Assembly: GCF_001427225.1 (NCBI RefSeq)
Contig: NZ_LMFH01000001.1
Location: 348,330 to 412,329 of the forward strand
From: Lysobacter sp. Root494
GTDB taxonomy: Bacteria > Pseudomonadota > Gammaproteobacteria > Xanthomonadales > Xanthomonadaceae
DNA: 64,000 bases
Direction of reading: 5' to 3'
Under the pieces are notes generated by a model, which had not been told where the DNA came from, did not search any database, and saw only the letters and a list, made by a program, of their open reading frames with translations. Each line of letters opens with the position of its first letter. The first letter of the stretch is position 1. Shown here in pieces: positions 1-9,250 of the stretch. Both the position numbers and the translations under genes were made by a program.

Positions 1-312
1 AAGCGTTCTTTTATCGCGCAAGGGCGCGCGTGAATACTTGCTGCGCGGGGTCGTGATCGACGCATGCGTCGGAATCGGCGCAGGTGCAGGAGTGTTCGCA
101 GGCAGTGGCGGCGGACGCGTAGTGTCGATTTGCAGTGTTTCAAGGCCGATGTCCGGCGCCATGCGTTCGAGCGGCTGCCATTCGCGCAGGCCGTGGTGCC
201 ACACCAGCGTGTCGCGCTGGATGCGGCGGTCCTGGAAGCGTTTGCGGAGTTCTTCGGCGGACAGCGGCCCGATGCGACCCTCGCCAGGGTCATGGTAATA
301 CCAGTCGATCAT
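1..312 (-). CDS. GYF_2 (DUF4339) domain protein, 3' end outside window
   Basis: Reading the minus strand from the ATG at 312 gives 104 codons open to the window edge, so only the N-terminus is seen. It begins MIDWYYHDPGEGRIGPLSAE and continues with W-H-H-G-L-R-E-W-Q-P-L, the pattern of the GYF_2/DUF4339 domain (W-Y-x-x-x-G...GPLS...L...G.I...T.VW..G...W). This domain is a small peptide- or protein-binding module often fused to an RDD or other membrane domain. After about residue 60 the chain becomes Pro/Thr/Ala-rich, like a linker to a further domain. The gene follows smg in the same direction with about 77 bases between. The domain call is firm; the function of the full protein cannot be judged. 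Confidence 0.7.
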   Translation of the reverse strand, partial: MIDWYYHDPGEGRIGPLSAEELRKRFQDRRIQRDTLVWHHGLREWQPLERMAPDIGLETLQIDTTRPPPLPANTPAPAPIPTHASITTPRSKYSRAPLRDKRTL

Positions 313-389
313 CGCCTCCCCCCGAGGCTCGTCCCTGAAACCGGATCGCATCGCATCCGCCCGCAATTCCCCGGGCAGTGATGCCGCGG

Positions 390-878
390 CTAATGTACCG
401 GTTCGGGTTCGTCCGCGAACATCTGAGTCTCCATCCAGGCGTACGCAGCTTCGCTGCCGGGCTGGTTGAACAGCACCATCAGCACGACCCACTTGAGGTC
501 GTCGAGGTCGAGCTGGTCCTGGTCCAGTGCCATGGCGCGGTCGAGGACGAGCTCGCGCTGGTCTGCGTCGAGAATGCCGTGTTGCTCGAGGAACAGCAGG
601 AAGCCGCGGCATTCGACGTCGAGCTTGTCGAGCTCGGGGCCGAAGTAGACGCGGGTGGGGCCGTTGGCGCGCGGACTAGTCGTGCTGGGGCGCTGCGAAG
701 CCAGCGCATCCAGCCACTCGAAGGCCTTGTTGATTTCGGCTGGACTGAAGCCGGCCTGGCCGAGCTCCTCGAAGAGCGGGCCGCTGCGGAGCGAATCGTG
801 GTCGCGGACGAGGTCGGCGTCTTCGGTGAAATAGTGTTCGAACAGGTACAGCAGGACGTCCAGAATGCTCTCTTTCAT
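390..878 (-). CDS. smg: Smg family protein (DUF494)
   Basis: The 162-residue protein starts [17 protein letters not shown] and is very acidic, with the E-L-x-x-A-G-F motif in the middle and the W-V-V-L-M-V-L-F-N segment near the C-terminus that mark the Smg/DUF494 family; the length is normal. A GAGGGAA ribosome-binding site lies directly before the ATG. It is downstream of dprA on the same strand (97 bases), the arrangement known from enterics (smf-smg) and xanthomonads. The biochemical role of Smg is not established; it is a conserved cytoplasmic protein usually near DNA-processing and translation genes. Confidence 0.92.
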   Translation of the reverse strand: MKESILDVLLYLFEHYFTEDADLVRDHDSLRSGPLFEELGQAGFSPAEINKAFEWLDALASQRPSTTSPRANGPTRVYFGPELDKLDVECRGFLLFLEQHGILDADQRELVLDRAMALDQDQLDLDDLKWVVLMVLFNQPGSEAAYAWMETQMFADEPEPVH

Positions 879-975
879 TTCCCTCGGCCTGCGCCGCTGG
901 CGGCGCGATGGGCGGGTTGGGGCTTACTTGGCTGCCGCACGAACCGTGCCCCTGCGTGGTGATCTCGGGGCGGAC

Positions 976-2157
976 TCATCGACTCCGGTGGTACCGGCCG
1001 TGTTGCGTTGTCACCCGGCCGTCAAGCTCCATGAGCAGGAGCATGGAGGACAGTTCGGCAGGCGTCAATCCGGTTCGTTCCACCAATTGGTCCATACCTG
1101 TGGGGTCATGTCCAAGCGCCTTCCACAACTTCTGGTAGTCGGCATCCTGACTTGGCCCACCCGGGCCTGAAGCCCGGAAGCGATCGTCGTTGCCGCTGGT
1201 GGCAGTGGCCTGACAGGTCATACGGATCATCGAAGTGGGGTCGCCCAGCCGTCGCCGCAAGTCGCCGGCCAGTTCCCGCGCGGTCGGTGCCAGCGCCGCG
1301 ATCACTTCGTCAGCGGTCTCCACCAGCGCTGCACCGTCGCGGATCAGGCGATGGCAGCCGCGCGCGAGTGGGTTGTGGATCGAGCCGGGAACCGCGAACA
1401 CTTCGCGTCCGGCTTCGGCGGCCTGCCGGGCGGTGATCAGTGCGCCGGAACGCTCGGCGGCTTCGATCACCAGCGTGCCCAGCGACAGTCCGGCGAGGAT
1501 GCGGTTGCGGCTGGGGAAGTGCTCAGCCCGCGCGCCCGTAGCCGGCAGGTGTTCGCTGACGACGGCGCCAGCTTCAGCGACGCGTGCATGCAGCGCGGCG
1601 TGGCCGCGCGGATAAGCCACGTCGGTGCCAGTGCCCAGCACGGCGATCGTCGACCCATTTGCGTTGAGCGCGGCTTCGTGCGCGGCGGCATCGACTCCTG
1701 CCGCGAGACCGCTGGCAACGACGAATCCGGCATTCGCGATGGCGCGTGCGAATACCGCGGCGTTGTCTCGGCCGCCGGGTGTTGCGGCGCGGCTACCCAC
1801 GACCGCCACGCCCGGATGCCAGAGCAGCGCCGGATCGCCCGCGACGAAGAGCGCGAACGGCGCGTTCGGACTGCGCCGGAGCAGTGGTGGGTAGTCGGGA
1901 TCGGACCAGTCGACCAGATGGTGATTGGGCTGCGCCAGCCACTGTTTGGCGTTTTCGAGCGTCACCTCATCCGGTTTGAGCAGCGCGCTGATCTGCGCAT
2001 CCGAAAGCCGGCATGCGCGCCAGAGCGCGGAGCCCTCGCGCAGGGCGGAGGACGGTGAGCGTTCGTGATCGAGCAGGGCCTTGCGTGGCGCGGCGGCTCC
2101 GCCGGCCGCGACCAACCGCAGCAGCGCATCGATGTCGTCGTCGGTATGCATCTGCAC
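976..2157 (-). CDS. dprA: DNA-processing protein DprA (Smf)
   Basis: DprA binds incoming single-stranded DNA and loads RecA during natural transformation. The 393-residue product has the family layout: an N-terminal SAM-like helical region (about 1-75), then the Rossmann-fold core with Y-P-P-L-L, G-S-R-A-A-T-P-G-G, G-L-A-A-G-V-D-A-A-A-H and a run of F-P-S-R-N-R-I-L-A-G-L-S, and a C-terminal winged-helix-like region (DprA_WH, about 330-393). Length is usual for the family. An ATG two codons later is an alternative start, as no strong ribosome-binding site separates them. It precedes smg in the same direction and suggests the organism keeps at least part of a competence apparatus. Confidence 0.93.
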   Translation of the reverse strand: MQMHTDDDIDALLRLVAAGGAAAPRKALLDHERSPSSALREGSALWRACRLSDAQISALLKPDEVTLENAKQWLAQPNHHLVDWSDPDYPPLLRRSPNAPFALFVAGDPALLWHPGVAVVGSRAATPGGRDNAAVFARAIANAGFVVASGLAAGVDAAAHEAALNANGSTIAVLGTGTDVAYPRGHAALHARVAEAGAVVSEHLPATGARAEHFPSRNRILAGLSLGTLVIEAAERSGALITARQAAEAGREVFAVPGSIHNPLARGCHRLIRDGAALVETADEVIAALAPTARELAGDLRRRLGDPTSMIRMTCQATATSGNDDRFRASGPGGPSQDADYQKLWKALGHDPTGMDQLVERTGLTPAELSSMLLLMELDGRVTTQHGRYHRSR

Positions 2158-2310
2158 AGGCTACGCAGCGCGAAATTCGCGCGCAGCCGGATTCGTCTGC
2201 GTGTCTGTGTGGGAGTTTTCCGAAATGATTGACGAGCCGCGATGTGCGCCAGCAGTCGGCAGCAGCCCGCGATAGCTATAAGTGAGGGGCTAACGGCGCG
2301 CGAGGAACCA

Positions 2311-2340
2311 CAAAAAACAACGGCGCCCAAGGGCGCCGTT
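2311..2340 (-). terminator. Rho-independent terminator of the LysM gene
   Basis: A perfect 10-bp stem, AACGGCGCCC / GGGCGCCGTT, with a two-base loop at 2319-2340 is followed on the minus strand by GTTTTTTG (2311-2318). It lies 25 bases past the stop of the LysM gene and before dprA, so the two minus-strand genes are probably separate transcription units. Confidence 0.8.
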
Positions 2341-2364
2341 GCGGATCGCGAACCGACAGAAGGA

Positions 2365-3522
2365 TCAGTACGGCGCGTCGGGATGCTTCAACTCGTAGCC
2401 GACGCGGGTCGGGCGGATGCTGTCCATCACCAGCGCGTAGCTGACCTTGTCGAAGGTGCGGAACACCATCATGTGGCCGGCGAATTCATCCGGCAGGCGC
2501 ACCTTGTTGCCCGCGCCCACGGTGTCATAGCTGCGGTCGTCGCCGACTGCCACGCGGTCGACGGCATTGCTGCCCACGCGCCAGCTCGAGAAGACGGTGC
2601 CGTTGTCGACGCCGTCGCGCGAACCCACCGACAGCGCCACCACGTCACGCGGTCCACCGGTGCTGATCATGTCGGCGACGGCAAGCACCTTGGCCTGACC
2701 GTAGGCGAACTCCTGCTTCGGCGGATGCGGGAAAAACTGCAGGTCATACGGTTGGGCTTCGACCGGGATCAGGCGATCCCCGACGCGGACTTCGCGGCCG
2801 GTGTCGTCGACGACGAGCGTGCTGGCTTCGGCCTGGCCGACTTCGCCGCGGCTGACTGTGGCGGTGGTGACCTGCATCAGTTCGTAGCCGAGGAATTCGC
2901 CGCGGGTCGCCGGAATCTGGTGGTTCCAGAGCTGCTCGGTGCCCTTGGTCATGCGGCCGCGGAAATCGAGATCGTCCGGCTTCTGCGTGGTGACGTCGCA
3001 GCAGCGCTTCGGATTGATGCCGGTGTAGCGCATCGTCGGACGCACGATCGCGTAGCGCTGGCCGGCCTGGGCGCCGGCGAGACCGCGGACGTAGGCGACC
3101 TGGTCGAGCGAGGCGCGCAGCCGGTCTTCTTCCAGGCCGACCACGTAGGGCAGGTCTTCGAATTCGTCGACGACGCGCAGGTTCTTCAGGAACGGTTCGA
3201 CCTGCGACAGCGGCACGCCGGTGACCGGGGCTTCCTCACGCGGGCCCGGAGCCACGGCCACGCGGTCGAGGTAGGCGAGCGAGATCACGTCGCCCGGATA
3301 GATGAGATGGGGATTCTTGATCTGTGGGTTGGCCTGCCAGATCTCCGGCCACAGCCACGGACGCTTCAGGAACTTGCCCGCGATGTCCCACAGGGTGTCG
3401 CCACGGCGCACGGTGTAGGTGTCGGGGTGGTCGCCCCGCATTTCCTGGGCCACACCGACGGTGGCGATGGTCAGGAGCGCAGCGGTAAGAACCGTGCGGA
3501 TAGGTTTAAGCATGGCGGCCAT
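2365..3522 (-). CDS. LysM domain exported protein
   Basis: The 385-residue product has an N-terminal signal peptide (hydrophobic run ALLTIATVGVAQ, cleavage near residue 26) and then one LysM module: Y-T-V-R-R-G-D-T-L-W-D-I-A-G-K-F and N-P-Q-I-K-N-P-H-L-I-Y-P-G-D (about 36-85), which binds the glycan chain of peptidoglycan. The rest has no recognisable catalytic motif. A GGGGAA ribosome-binding site 8 bases before the first ATG supports this start over the ATG three codons on. It is divergent from def, the usual place of this gene in xanthomonads and related to the E. coli LysM gene near smf. Exact function is unknown; cell-wall attachment or maintenance is likely. Confidence 0.85.
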   Translation of the reverse strand: MAAMLKPIRTVLTAALLTIATVGVAQEMRGDHPDTYTVRRGDTLWDIAGKFLKRPWLWPEIWQANPQIKNPHLIYPGDVISLAYLDRVAVAPGPREEAPVTGVPLSQVEPFLKNLRVVDEFEDLPYVVGLEEDRLRASLDQVAYVRGLAGAQAGQRYAIVRPTMRYTGINPKRCCDVTTQKPDDLDFRGRMTKGTEQLWNHQIPATRGEFLGYELMQVTTATVSRGEVGQAEASTLVVDDTGREVRVGDRLIPVEAQPYDLQFFPHPPKQEFAYGQAKVLAVADMISTGGPRDVVALSVGSRDGVDNGTVFSSWRVGSNAVDRVAVGDDRSYDTVGAGNKVRLPDEFAGHMMVFRTFDKVSYALVMDSIRPTRVGYELKHPDAPY

Positions 3523-3563
3523 GTATCTGATTCCCCTTGCCAGTTTTCCCCAACGGCTCGGGC

Positions 3564-3594
3564 ACTATAGCCCAGAAGATGCGCGTGTTTGCAA
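3564..3594 (-). promoter_or_regulatory. Candidate sigma-70 promoter for the LysM gene
   Basis: On the minus strand TTGCAA (3589-3594) and TATAGT (3564-3569) are 19 bases apart and 42 bases before the LysM start codon. The -10 matches consensus at five of six positions; the spacing is a little long. Confidence 0.45.
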
Positions 3595-3798
3595 GCTTTC
3601 AGCGGGCTTGCCGGGGTTACAATCCGACCTGTGTTTGACGATGTGACCGCGGCCCCCGTTTTCCCGGAAGCCGCCCTGCCGGAGCGCACAGCGCTTCAGT
3701 GACCGGTTGCTTGTTTCCCCAATCAACGCGTTACGACCGCGTCGCCCGCGCCGGCGATCCGGTTTCCCTCCGGACAGGAGGGTATAGAGATACGAATC

Positions 3799-4320
3799 AT
3801 GGCCCTGCTCCCCATCCTTGAATTCCCCGACCCGCGACTGCGCACCAAGGCCGTCCCGGTCGATCCCGCGAAGATCGCCGATCCCGCGTTCCAGCGCCTG
3901 CTCGATGACATGTTCGAGACCATGTACGACGCGCCGGGCATCGGCCTGGCCGCGAGCCAGGTCGACGTGCACCAGACCTTCATGGTGATAGACGTGACCG
4001 AGGACAAAACCCGGCCGCTGGTCTTCATCAACCCGGTGATCACTGCGCGCGACGGCGACCAGGTGTACCAGGAAGGTTGCCTGTCGGTGCCGGGCATCTT
4101 CGCCGACGTCACCCGTTCCAACCAGATCACGGTGCAGGCGCTGGATCGCAACGGCCAGCCCTTCGAACTCGAAGCCGACGGCCTGCTCGCGGTCTGCGTG
4201 CAGCACGAGATGGATCACCTCGTCGGCAAGCTCTTCGTCGACTACCTTTCGCCGCTCAAGCGCGAGATGGTGCGCAAGAAGCTGGCGAAGCAGCGCCGTC
4301 TGGCGGACGACGCGGCGTAA
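3799..4320 (+). CDS. def: Peptide deformylase
   Basis: Removes the formyl group from the N-terminal methionine of new proteins using a bound metal ion. All three family motifs are present in the 173-residue product: P-G-I-G-L-A-A-S-Q (46-54), E-G-C-L-S-V-P-G (92-99, metal ligand Cys94) and Q-H-E-M-D-H (His136, Glu137, His140). It is followed by fmt after 111 bases, the standard def-fmt pair that couples formylation and deformylation. Length and sequence are ordinary for a type I enzyme. Confidence 0.97.
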   Translation: MALLPILEFPDPRLRTKAVPVDPAKIADPAFQRLLDDMFETMYDAPGIGLAASQVDVHQTFMVIDVTEDKTRPLVFINPVITARDGDQVYQEGCLSVPGIFADVTRSNQITVQALDRNGQPFELEADGLLAVCVQHEMDHLVGKLFVDYLSPLKREMVRKKLAKQRRLADDAA

Positions 4321-4431
4321 ACCTTCGAAGGACGCGTGCTCCGCGTTCTTCCGTCTCGTGCCCATCCGTGAAGCGCTGGCAGTGATGTCGGCGCTTCGCT
4401 TCTTTCCGCTTCCGGATAATGGTTTCGCCTG

Positions 4432-5352
4432 ATGAGAATCGTTTTTGCCGGCACTCCCGACTTCGCCGTGCCCAGCCTGCGTGCTGCCGCGCAGCGCAAC
4501 GAAGTCGTCGCGGTCTACACCCAGCCCGACCGCCCCGCCGGCCGCGGCCGCGAGCTCACGCCGTCGCCGGTGAAGCGCGAGGCGCTGCTGCGCGGAATCG
4601 AAGTCGTGCAGCCGGAGAATTTCAAGTCGGTGGTGTCGAAGGACGCACTGCGCGCATTCAAGCCGGACCTGATGATCGTCGTCGCCTACGGCTTGATCCT
4701 GCCGCAGTCGGTGCTCGACATTCCCACTTATGGTTGCTGGAACGTGCATGCCTCGCTGCTGCCGCGCTGGCGCGGAGCCGCGCCGATCCAGCGTGCGATC
4801 GAAGCAGGCGACACGCAGTCCGGCGTGTGCCTGATGCAGATGGAGAAGGGGCTCGACACCGGTCCGGTCCTGCTTTCGCAGGCGCTCGATATCGGTGAGA
4901 ACGAAACCGGCGGCCAACTGCACGATCGCCTGGCCGCGCTCGGCGCGCAGGTGCTGGTCGACGGGCTCGGCCTGCTGCGCGCCGGCATCCGTCCGGTGCC
5001 GAAGGCACAACCCGGGATCGGCGTGACCTACGCGCACAAGCTCGACAAGGCCGAAGCCAAGCTCGACTGGTCGCAGCCGGCCATCGTGCTCGCCAACAAG
5101 GTGCGCGCCTTCAATCCGTGGCCGATGGCCGAAGCCGTCGTCGCGGGCGAACGCCTGCGCCTGCATGGCGCGGTGGCCGTCGATGAAGCGCACAACGTCG
5201 CGCCGGGCACCTTGCTGCGCGCCGCCCGCGATGGCCTCGACGTAGCTTGTGGCGAGGGCGTGCTGCGCATCCGCGTCCTGCAGCGCGAAGGCGGCAAGGC
5301 GATTACCGTCGCCGACTATCTCAACGGCCGTCCCGACCTGAGGATGGCGTGA
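4432..5352 (+). CDS. fmt: Methionyl-tRNA formyltransferase
   Basis: Transfers a formyl group from 10-formyl-tetrahydrofolate to Met-tRNA-fMet for initiation. The 306-residue product starts [16 protein letters not shown], has the catalytic region N104-V-H106 with [13 protein letters not shown] (108-120) and L-D142-T-G-P, and a C-terminal OB-like tRNA-binding domain from about 205. It sits between def and rsmB; its stop codon overlaps the rsmB start by four bases (GTGA), so the two are translationally coupled. Confidence 0.97.
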   Translation: MRIVFAGTPDFAVPSLRAAAQRNEVVAVYTQPDRPAGRGRELTPSPVKREALLRGIEVVQPENFKSVVSKDALRAFKPDLMIVVAYGLILPQSVLDIPTYGCWNVHASLLPRWRGAAPIQRAIEAGDTQSGVCLMQMEKGLDTGPVLLSQALDIGENETGGQLHDRLAALGAQVLVDGLGLLRAGIRPVPKAQPGIGVTYAHKLDKAEAKLDWSQPAIVLANKVRAFNPWPMAEAVVAGERLRLHGAVAVDEAHNVAPGTLLRAARDGLDVACGEGVLRIRVLQREGGKAITVADYLNGRPDLRMA

Positions 5353-6641
5353 GCAACGGCGCCGCATCGCGCGCCGCGGCGGCACGCGTGCTCGATGCGG
5401 TGCTGCATCGCGGCCGTTCGCTCAAAGCCGAACTCGCCGCGCAATTGCCCAGGCTCGACGACGTACGCGATCGCGCGCTGGTCGAAGCGATCTGCTTCGC
5501 GGTGCTGCGCCAGCCGTCGCGATTTGAATCCGCATTGAAGTCGTGGATTCCGCGGCCGCTCGGCCGTCGCGACGACGAATTGCGCGCGCTGCTTTATGCC
5601 GGCTTAGCCCAGCTCGATCCACTCGCGCTTCCCGCCCACGCCGCCGTCGCCGCAACGGTGGAAGCGGCGCGCTCGCTAGGGCGCGCGCACCAGGCCGGCA
5701 TGGTCAACGCCTTGCTCCGTCGCGCCCAGCGCGAAGGCCTGCCGCCGGGCGATCCCGCAGCACACTGGCCGCAATGGCTGCGCGCGCGCCTCGAGCGCGA
5801 CTGGCCACAGGACCATGCGCGCATTCTCGAAGCCAGCGCGCAGACGCCGCCGCTGTGGCTACGAGTGAACCGCCTGCGCCACTCGCGTGACGCCTATCTC
5901 CAGCGCCTTCGGGACGCAGGCATTGAAGCGCAGCCCGATCCCGCGGCCGCCGATGCGCTGCGCCTCGAATCCGGTATCGCCGTTGCGCAGCTTCCGGGCT
6001 TCGCCGAAGGCGACGTCTCGATACAGGACGTATCCGCACAGCGTGTCGCCGATGCACTGGCGTTGCCTTCGGGTGCGCGCGTGCTCGATGCCTGCGCGGC
6101 GCCAGGCGGAAAGTCCGCGCACCTGCTTGAGCGCGACCCCGCGTTGCGGCTGATCGCGCTCGACGTGGATGCGACGCGCGTGCAACGCGTACGCAGCACC
6201 TTCGAACGCCTGCGTGTGGGCGCAAACGCCCGCGTGCTGGCGGCCGATGCGATCCGCCTCGAACAATGGTGGGACGGCACGCTGCTCGACGCCGTGCTGA
6301 TCGACGCACCGTGTTCGGCCACCGGCATCGTGCGCCGCCAGCCCGACGTGCTGATGCATCGCCGTGAATCCGATCTCGCTCCATTGCTCGCGACGCAGGC
6401 GCAGCTGCTCGATGCGCTCTGGAAGACGCTCGCGTCGGGCGGTGCGCTGGTGTACGCGACCTGCTCGGTGCTGAAGACGGAGAACGAAGCGCAGGTCGAT
6501 GCCTTTCTCGCACGGACGCCGGATGCCAGTCCCGAAACGCTCGATGACAGTTTTGGCCGCGCCAGTGGCGCCGGCCGGCAGCGTTTCCCCGGCGAGCAGG
6601 GTGGCGACGGCTTCTTCTACGCGCGCTTGCGCAAGGGCTAG
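5349..6641 (+). CDS. rsmB: 16S rRNA (cytosine-967-C5)-methyltransferase RsmB
   Basis: Methylates C967 of 16S rRNA with S-adenosylmethionine. The open frame runs further upstream, but the GTG at 5349, overlapping the fmt stop as GTGA, gives a 430-residue protein of the family length, beginning [10 protein letters not shown]. An N-terminal NusB-like RNA-binding domain (1-140) is followed by the Rossmann methyltransferase fold with [10 protein letters not shown] (from about 246), the P-C-S motif (Cys322) and the catalytic T-C-S motif (Cys372). This is the usual def-fmt-rsmB cluster. Confidence 0.95.
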   Translation: MSNGAASRAAAARVLDAVLHRGRSLKAELAAQLPRLDDVRDRALVEAICFAVLRQPSRFESALKSWIPRPLGRRDDELRALLYAGLAQLDPLALPAHAAVAATVEAARSLGRAHQAGMVNALLRRAQREGLPPGDPAAHWPQWLRARLERDWPQDHARILEASAQTPPLWLRVNRLRHSRDAYLQRLRDAGIEAQPDPAAADALRLESGIAVAQLPGFAEGDVSIQDVSAQRVADALALPSGARVLDACAAPGGKSAHLLERDPALRLIALDVDATRVQRVRSTFERLRVGANARVLAADAIRLEQWWDGTLLDAVLIDAPCSATGIVRRQPDVLMHRRESDLAPLLATQAQLLDALWKTLASGGALVYATCSVLKTENEAQVDAFLARTPDASPETLDDSFGRASGAGRQRFPGEQGGDGFFYARLRKG

Positions 6642-6780
6642 CGTGCGCTGTGCGCACGTAGCAACGCCATCGTGCGCTCAACGCACGTTACCGGGCGCCT
6701 TTCTCGCCCTCCCAGGCGGGAGTCGCGAGGAATAGGCGGCTCCGACACGAACGCGGCAGCGCACGGCTATCATCCGCGCC

Positions 6781-8451
6781 ATGCTGAAGACGCCGCGCAC
6801 CTTCCCGCTTAGCTCCCGCGACACTTGGCTGTTCTGGCTCATCGCCCTGCTCGTGCTCGGTGCGGGCCTCGGACTGCGCGATCCGTGGCCCGCGGACGAG
6901 CCGCGTTTCGCCCTCGTCGCGAAGCAGATGATCGAAAGCGGCGACTGGCTGTTCCCGCATCGCGGCGCGGAACTGTATTCGGACAAGCCGCCGTTGTTCA
7001 TGTGGCTGCAGGCCGCGATGTACTCGGTCTTCCACAACTGGCGTGTCGCCTTCCTGCTGCCTTCGCTCCTGGCGTCGCTCGGTACCTTGTGGTGCGTGCT
7101 CGACCTGGGCAGGCGCCTGTGGACGCGCCGCGTCGGCGTATACGCGGGATATGCAGTGCTGTTCGCGCTGCAGTTCACCTGGCAGGCAAAGAAGGCGCAG
7201 ATCGACCCGGTTGTGGTGTTCTGGATCACGCTGGCCAATTACGGCTTGCTGCGGCATCTGTTGCGCGGACCGGACTGGCGCATGTGGATGTTGGGCTGGT
7301 TCGCGGCAGGCCTGGGCGTGATTACCAAGGGCGTGGGCATCATCGCGCTGCTGATGCTGATTCCCGCAGGCATCGCGTCGCTGCGCGGCTGGCCGGTGCG
7401 CGTGCATGCGGATCGCGCGAAGTTCTGGCTCGGCCCGCTCGCATTCTTCGCCGCGATCGCCGTGTGGGCGGTGCCGATGATCGTCGCCGCGCTCGGCCAC
7501 GGCTCGGACGATTACCGCGCCTACATGAACGACATCCTGTTGCGGCAGACGGCGAAGCGGTACGCCGCCTCGTTCGATCACGCGCAGCCCGTGTGGTACT
7601 TCCTCGAAGTCGTCGCCACGATGTGGCTGCCGACCATGCTCGCGCTGTTCTGGGCCGTGCCCGCATGGAAACGTCGATTGCAGCGCCGCGATCCGCGCTA
7701 CTTGCTGCCGCTCGCGTGGTGGGGCCTGGTGCTGGTTTTCTTCTCGATTCCAGGCGGCAAGCGCGACATGTACATCCTGCCTGCGCTGCCGATGGCCTGC
7801 CTCGCGCTCGCGCCCTTGCTGCCGGGCATCCTGCGCAAGCTGTGGGCGCGCCGCGTGGTCATCGGCTTCACTGCAATCCTCGCCGGCGTAGTGCTGCTGG
7901 CGGGACTGGCAATGTGGTTCGGCGATCCCGGCTTCGAACGCCGTTTCGTCGCCGAACGCAGTCTCGAAGCTGTTGCGCAATCCCTCGCCGGTGCATTCGT
8001 GGCCATTGGTGCATGGGGTGTGGCGAGCGTGCTGTGGTTCGGGCGTCGCCGTCCGGCAGCAGCCATGGTGTCGACGTTGACGGGGTTGTGGGTGCTCGTG
8101 GGTCTCGTGGTCATGCCATTGCTCAACGATTCGTCCTCCGCACGCGGGCTGATGCGCGAAGTCGGCGAACGGATCGGACCTCGAGCCGAACTTGGCCTCG
8201 TTGCCTGGCGCGAACAGAACCTGTTGATGGCCGATCGCAAGCCCGCCGAGTTTGGCTTCAAGGTCGCCTTCGACGAGCAGATGCGGCGTGGCCTCGCATG
8301 GCAGGCGCAGCAGCCGCAATCGCGCTGGCTGCTGGTGCAGGACGAGGCGCTGGCGAAGTGTGTCGACCAAGGCCAGTCGCAGTTCCTTGGCAATGCGAAC
8401 CGGCGTGGATGGTGGCTCGTGCCGGGGAGTGCGTCTATCGCGTGCAGGTGA
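6781..8451 (+). CDS. GT39/ArnT-like polyprenyl-phosphate glycosyltransferase
   Basis: A 556-residue polytopic inner-membrane protein (about 11-12 hydrophobic segments). The early D-P-W-P-A-D-E-P-R-F-A segment, followed by G-D-W-L-F-P-H and S-D-K-P-P-L-F-M-W-L-Q-A, is the first-loop acidic motif and conserved region of the PMT_2/ArnT superfamily, which moves a sugar from undecaprenyl-phosphate to lipid A, protein or another envelope acceptor. Length fits ArnT (about 550). No arnBCADEF genes are present here, so donor and acceptor are open; lipid A modification is one possibility. It ends 12 bases before the convergent GT2 gene. Confidence 0.8.
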   Translation: MLKTPRTFPLSSRDTWLFWLIALLVLGAGLGLRDPWPADEPRFALVAKQMIESGDWLFPHRGAELYSDKPPLFMWLQAAMYSVFHNWRVAFLLPSLLASLGTLWCVLDLGRRLWTRRVGVYAGYAVLFALQFTWQAKKAQIDPVVVFWITLANYGLLRHLLRGPDWRMWMLGWFAAGLGVITKGVGIIALLMLIPAGIASLRGWPVRVHADRAKFWLGPLAFFAAIAVWAVPMIVAALGHGSDDYRAYMNDILLRQTAKRYAASFDHAQPVWYFLEVVATMWLPTMLALFWAVPAWKRRLQRRDPRYLLPLAWWGLVLVFFSIPGGKRDMYILPALPMACLALAPLLPGILRKLWARRVVIGFTAILAGVVLLAGLAMWFGDPGFERRFVAERSLEAVAQSLAGAFVAIGAWGVASVLWFGRRRPAAAMVSTLTGLWVLVGLVVMPLLNDSSSARGLMREVGERIGPRAELGLVAWREQNLLMADRKPAEFGFKVAFDEQMRRGLAWQAQQPQSRWLLVQDEALAKCVDQGQSQFLGNANRRGWWLVPGSASIACR

Positions 8452-8463
8452 AACCTTGCGTGC

Positions 8464-9225
8464 TTACGCCACCCGCTGGCCGTTCTGTAGCATCCATAGC
8501 ATGATGGTCTTCTGCCGCACGTAGTTGGCGCGCACGTAGGCGTAGACGAGGCCATGCCAGCCGTCGAGGAAGCCGCCGCGCAGCACATAGCCGCGCCAGA
8601 AGCGCCACGCCGGCGACACGATCAGCTTGCCCAGCGTGGCGCGCTTGCCACGGGCAAAATCGTGCTCGGCCATCATGCGGGCGTAACGCTGCGTCTTCAG
8701 CAGTTGCTGTTCGAGCGAGCGATACGGGTAATGGATGAGGTCGCCACGCAACGTGCGCACTTCACCGTCGACGCTCGCCGCCTCATGCACTTCGCGAGTG
8801 CCACGCCAGCCGCCACGCCGCCGGTCGAACAGCCGCAGAACACGATCCGGGTAGGCATTGCCATGGCGCAGGAACTTGCCGAAGTATTCGCTCAGCCGCG
8901 CGAATCGATAGCCCGCCGCGCCCGCAAAACCGCCAGCGCGCTCGGCTTCAATCGCGGCTCGCAGCGCATCGCTGACACGCTCGTCCGCATCCAGGCACAG
9001 CACCCAGTCGTGCGTGGCCTGCTCGATCGCGAACTGCTTCTGGCTGCGGAAGCCGTCGAATGGCCGCTGCAGCACGCGCGCGCCCATCCGCTGCGCGATC
9101 TCCACGGTCGCATCGGTCGAATGCGAGTCGACGACCACGATCTCATCGCAGAACGCGAGCGAGGCGATGCAGTCGCCGATGCGGTCGGCCTCGTTGAACG
9201 TGATAATGCAAGCCGAAACCGGCAC
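8464..9225 (-). CDS. Glycosyltransferase family 2, WaaE/KdtX type
   Basis: The 253-residue product starts P-V-S-A-C-I-I-T-F-N-E-A-D-R-I, has D-S-H-S-T-D at 33-38 and the metal-binding D-A-D-E at 79-82, which define GT-A family 2 enzymes. The compact length and the I-T-x-N-E, F-x-x-F-x-x-Q-K-x-x-A pattern match the WaaE/KdtX group that adds a glucose (or similar) to the heptose of the LPS inner core. Start is GTG at 9225. It is divergent, with 25 bases between starts, from the CDP-glycerol-phosphotransferase-like gene. A role in LPS core or another surface glycan is likely. Confidence 0.82.
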   Translation of the reverse strand: MPVSACIITFNEADRIGDCIASLAFCDEIVVVDSHSTDATVEIAQRMGARVLQRPFDGFRSQKQFAIEQATHDWVLCLDADERVSDALRAAIEAERAGGFAGAAGYRFARLSEYFGKFLRHGNAYPDRVLRLFDRRRGGWRGTREVHEAASVDGEVRTLRGDLIHYPYRSLEQQLLKTQRYARMMAEHDFARGKRATLGKLIVSPAWRFWRGYVLRGGFLDGWHGLVYAYVRANYVRQKTIMLWMLQNGQRVA

Positions 9226-9250
9226 GGCCGTGGTGGGCGGGGAAGCGTTG

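Noticed and set aside
3565-5385. 606-codon minus-strand frame opposite def and fmt
   Set aside because: High-GC shadow; def and fmt carry all catalytic motifs.
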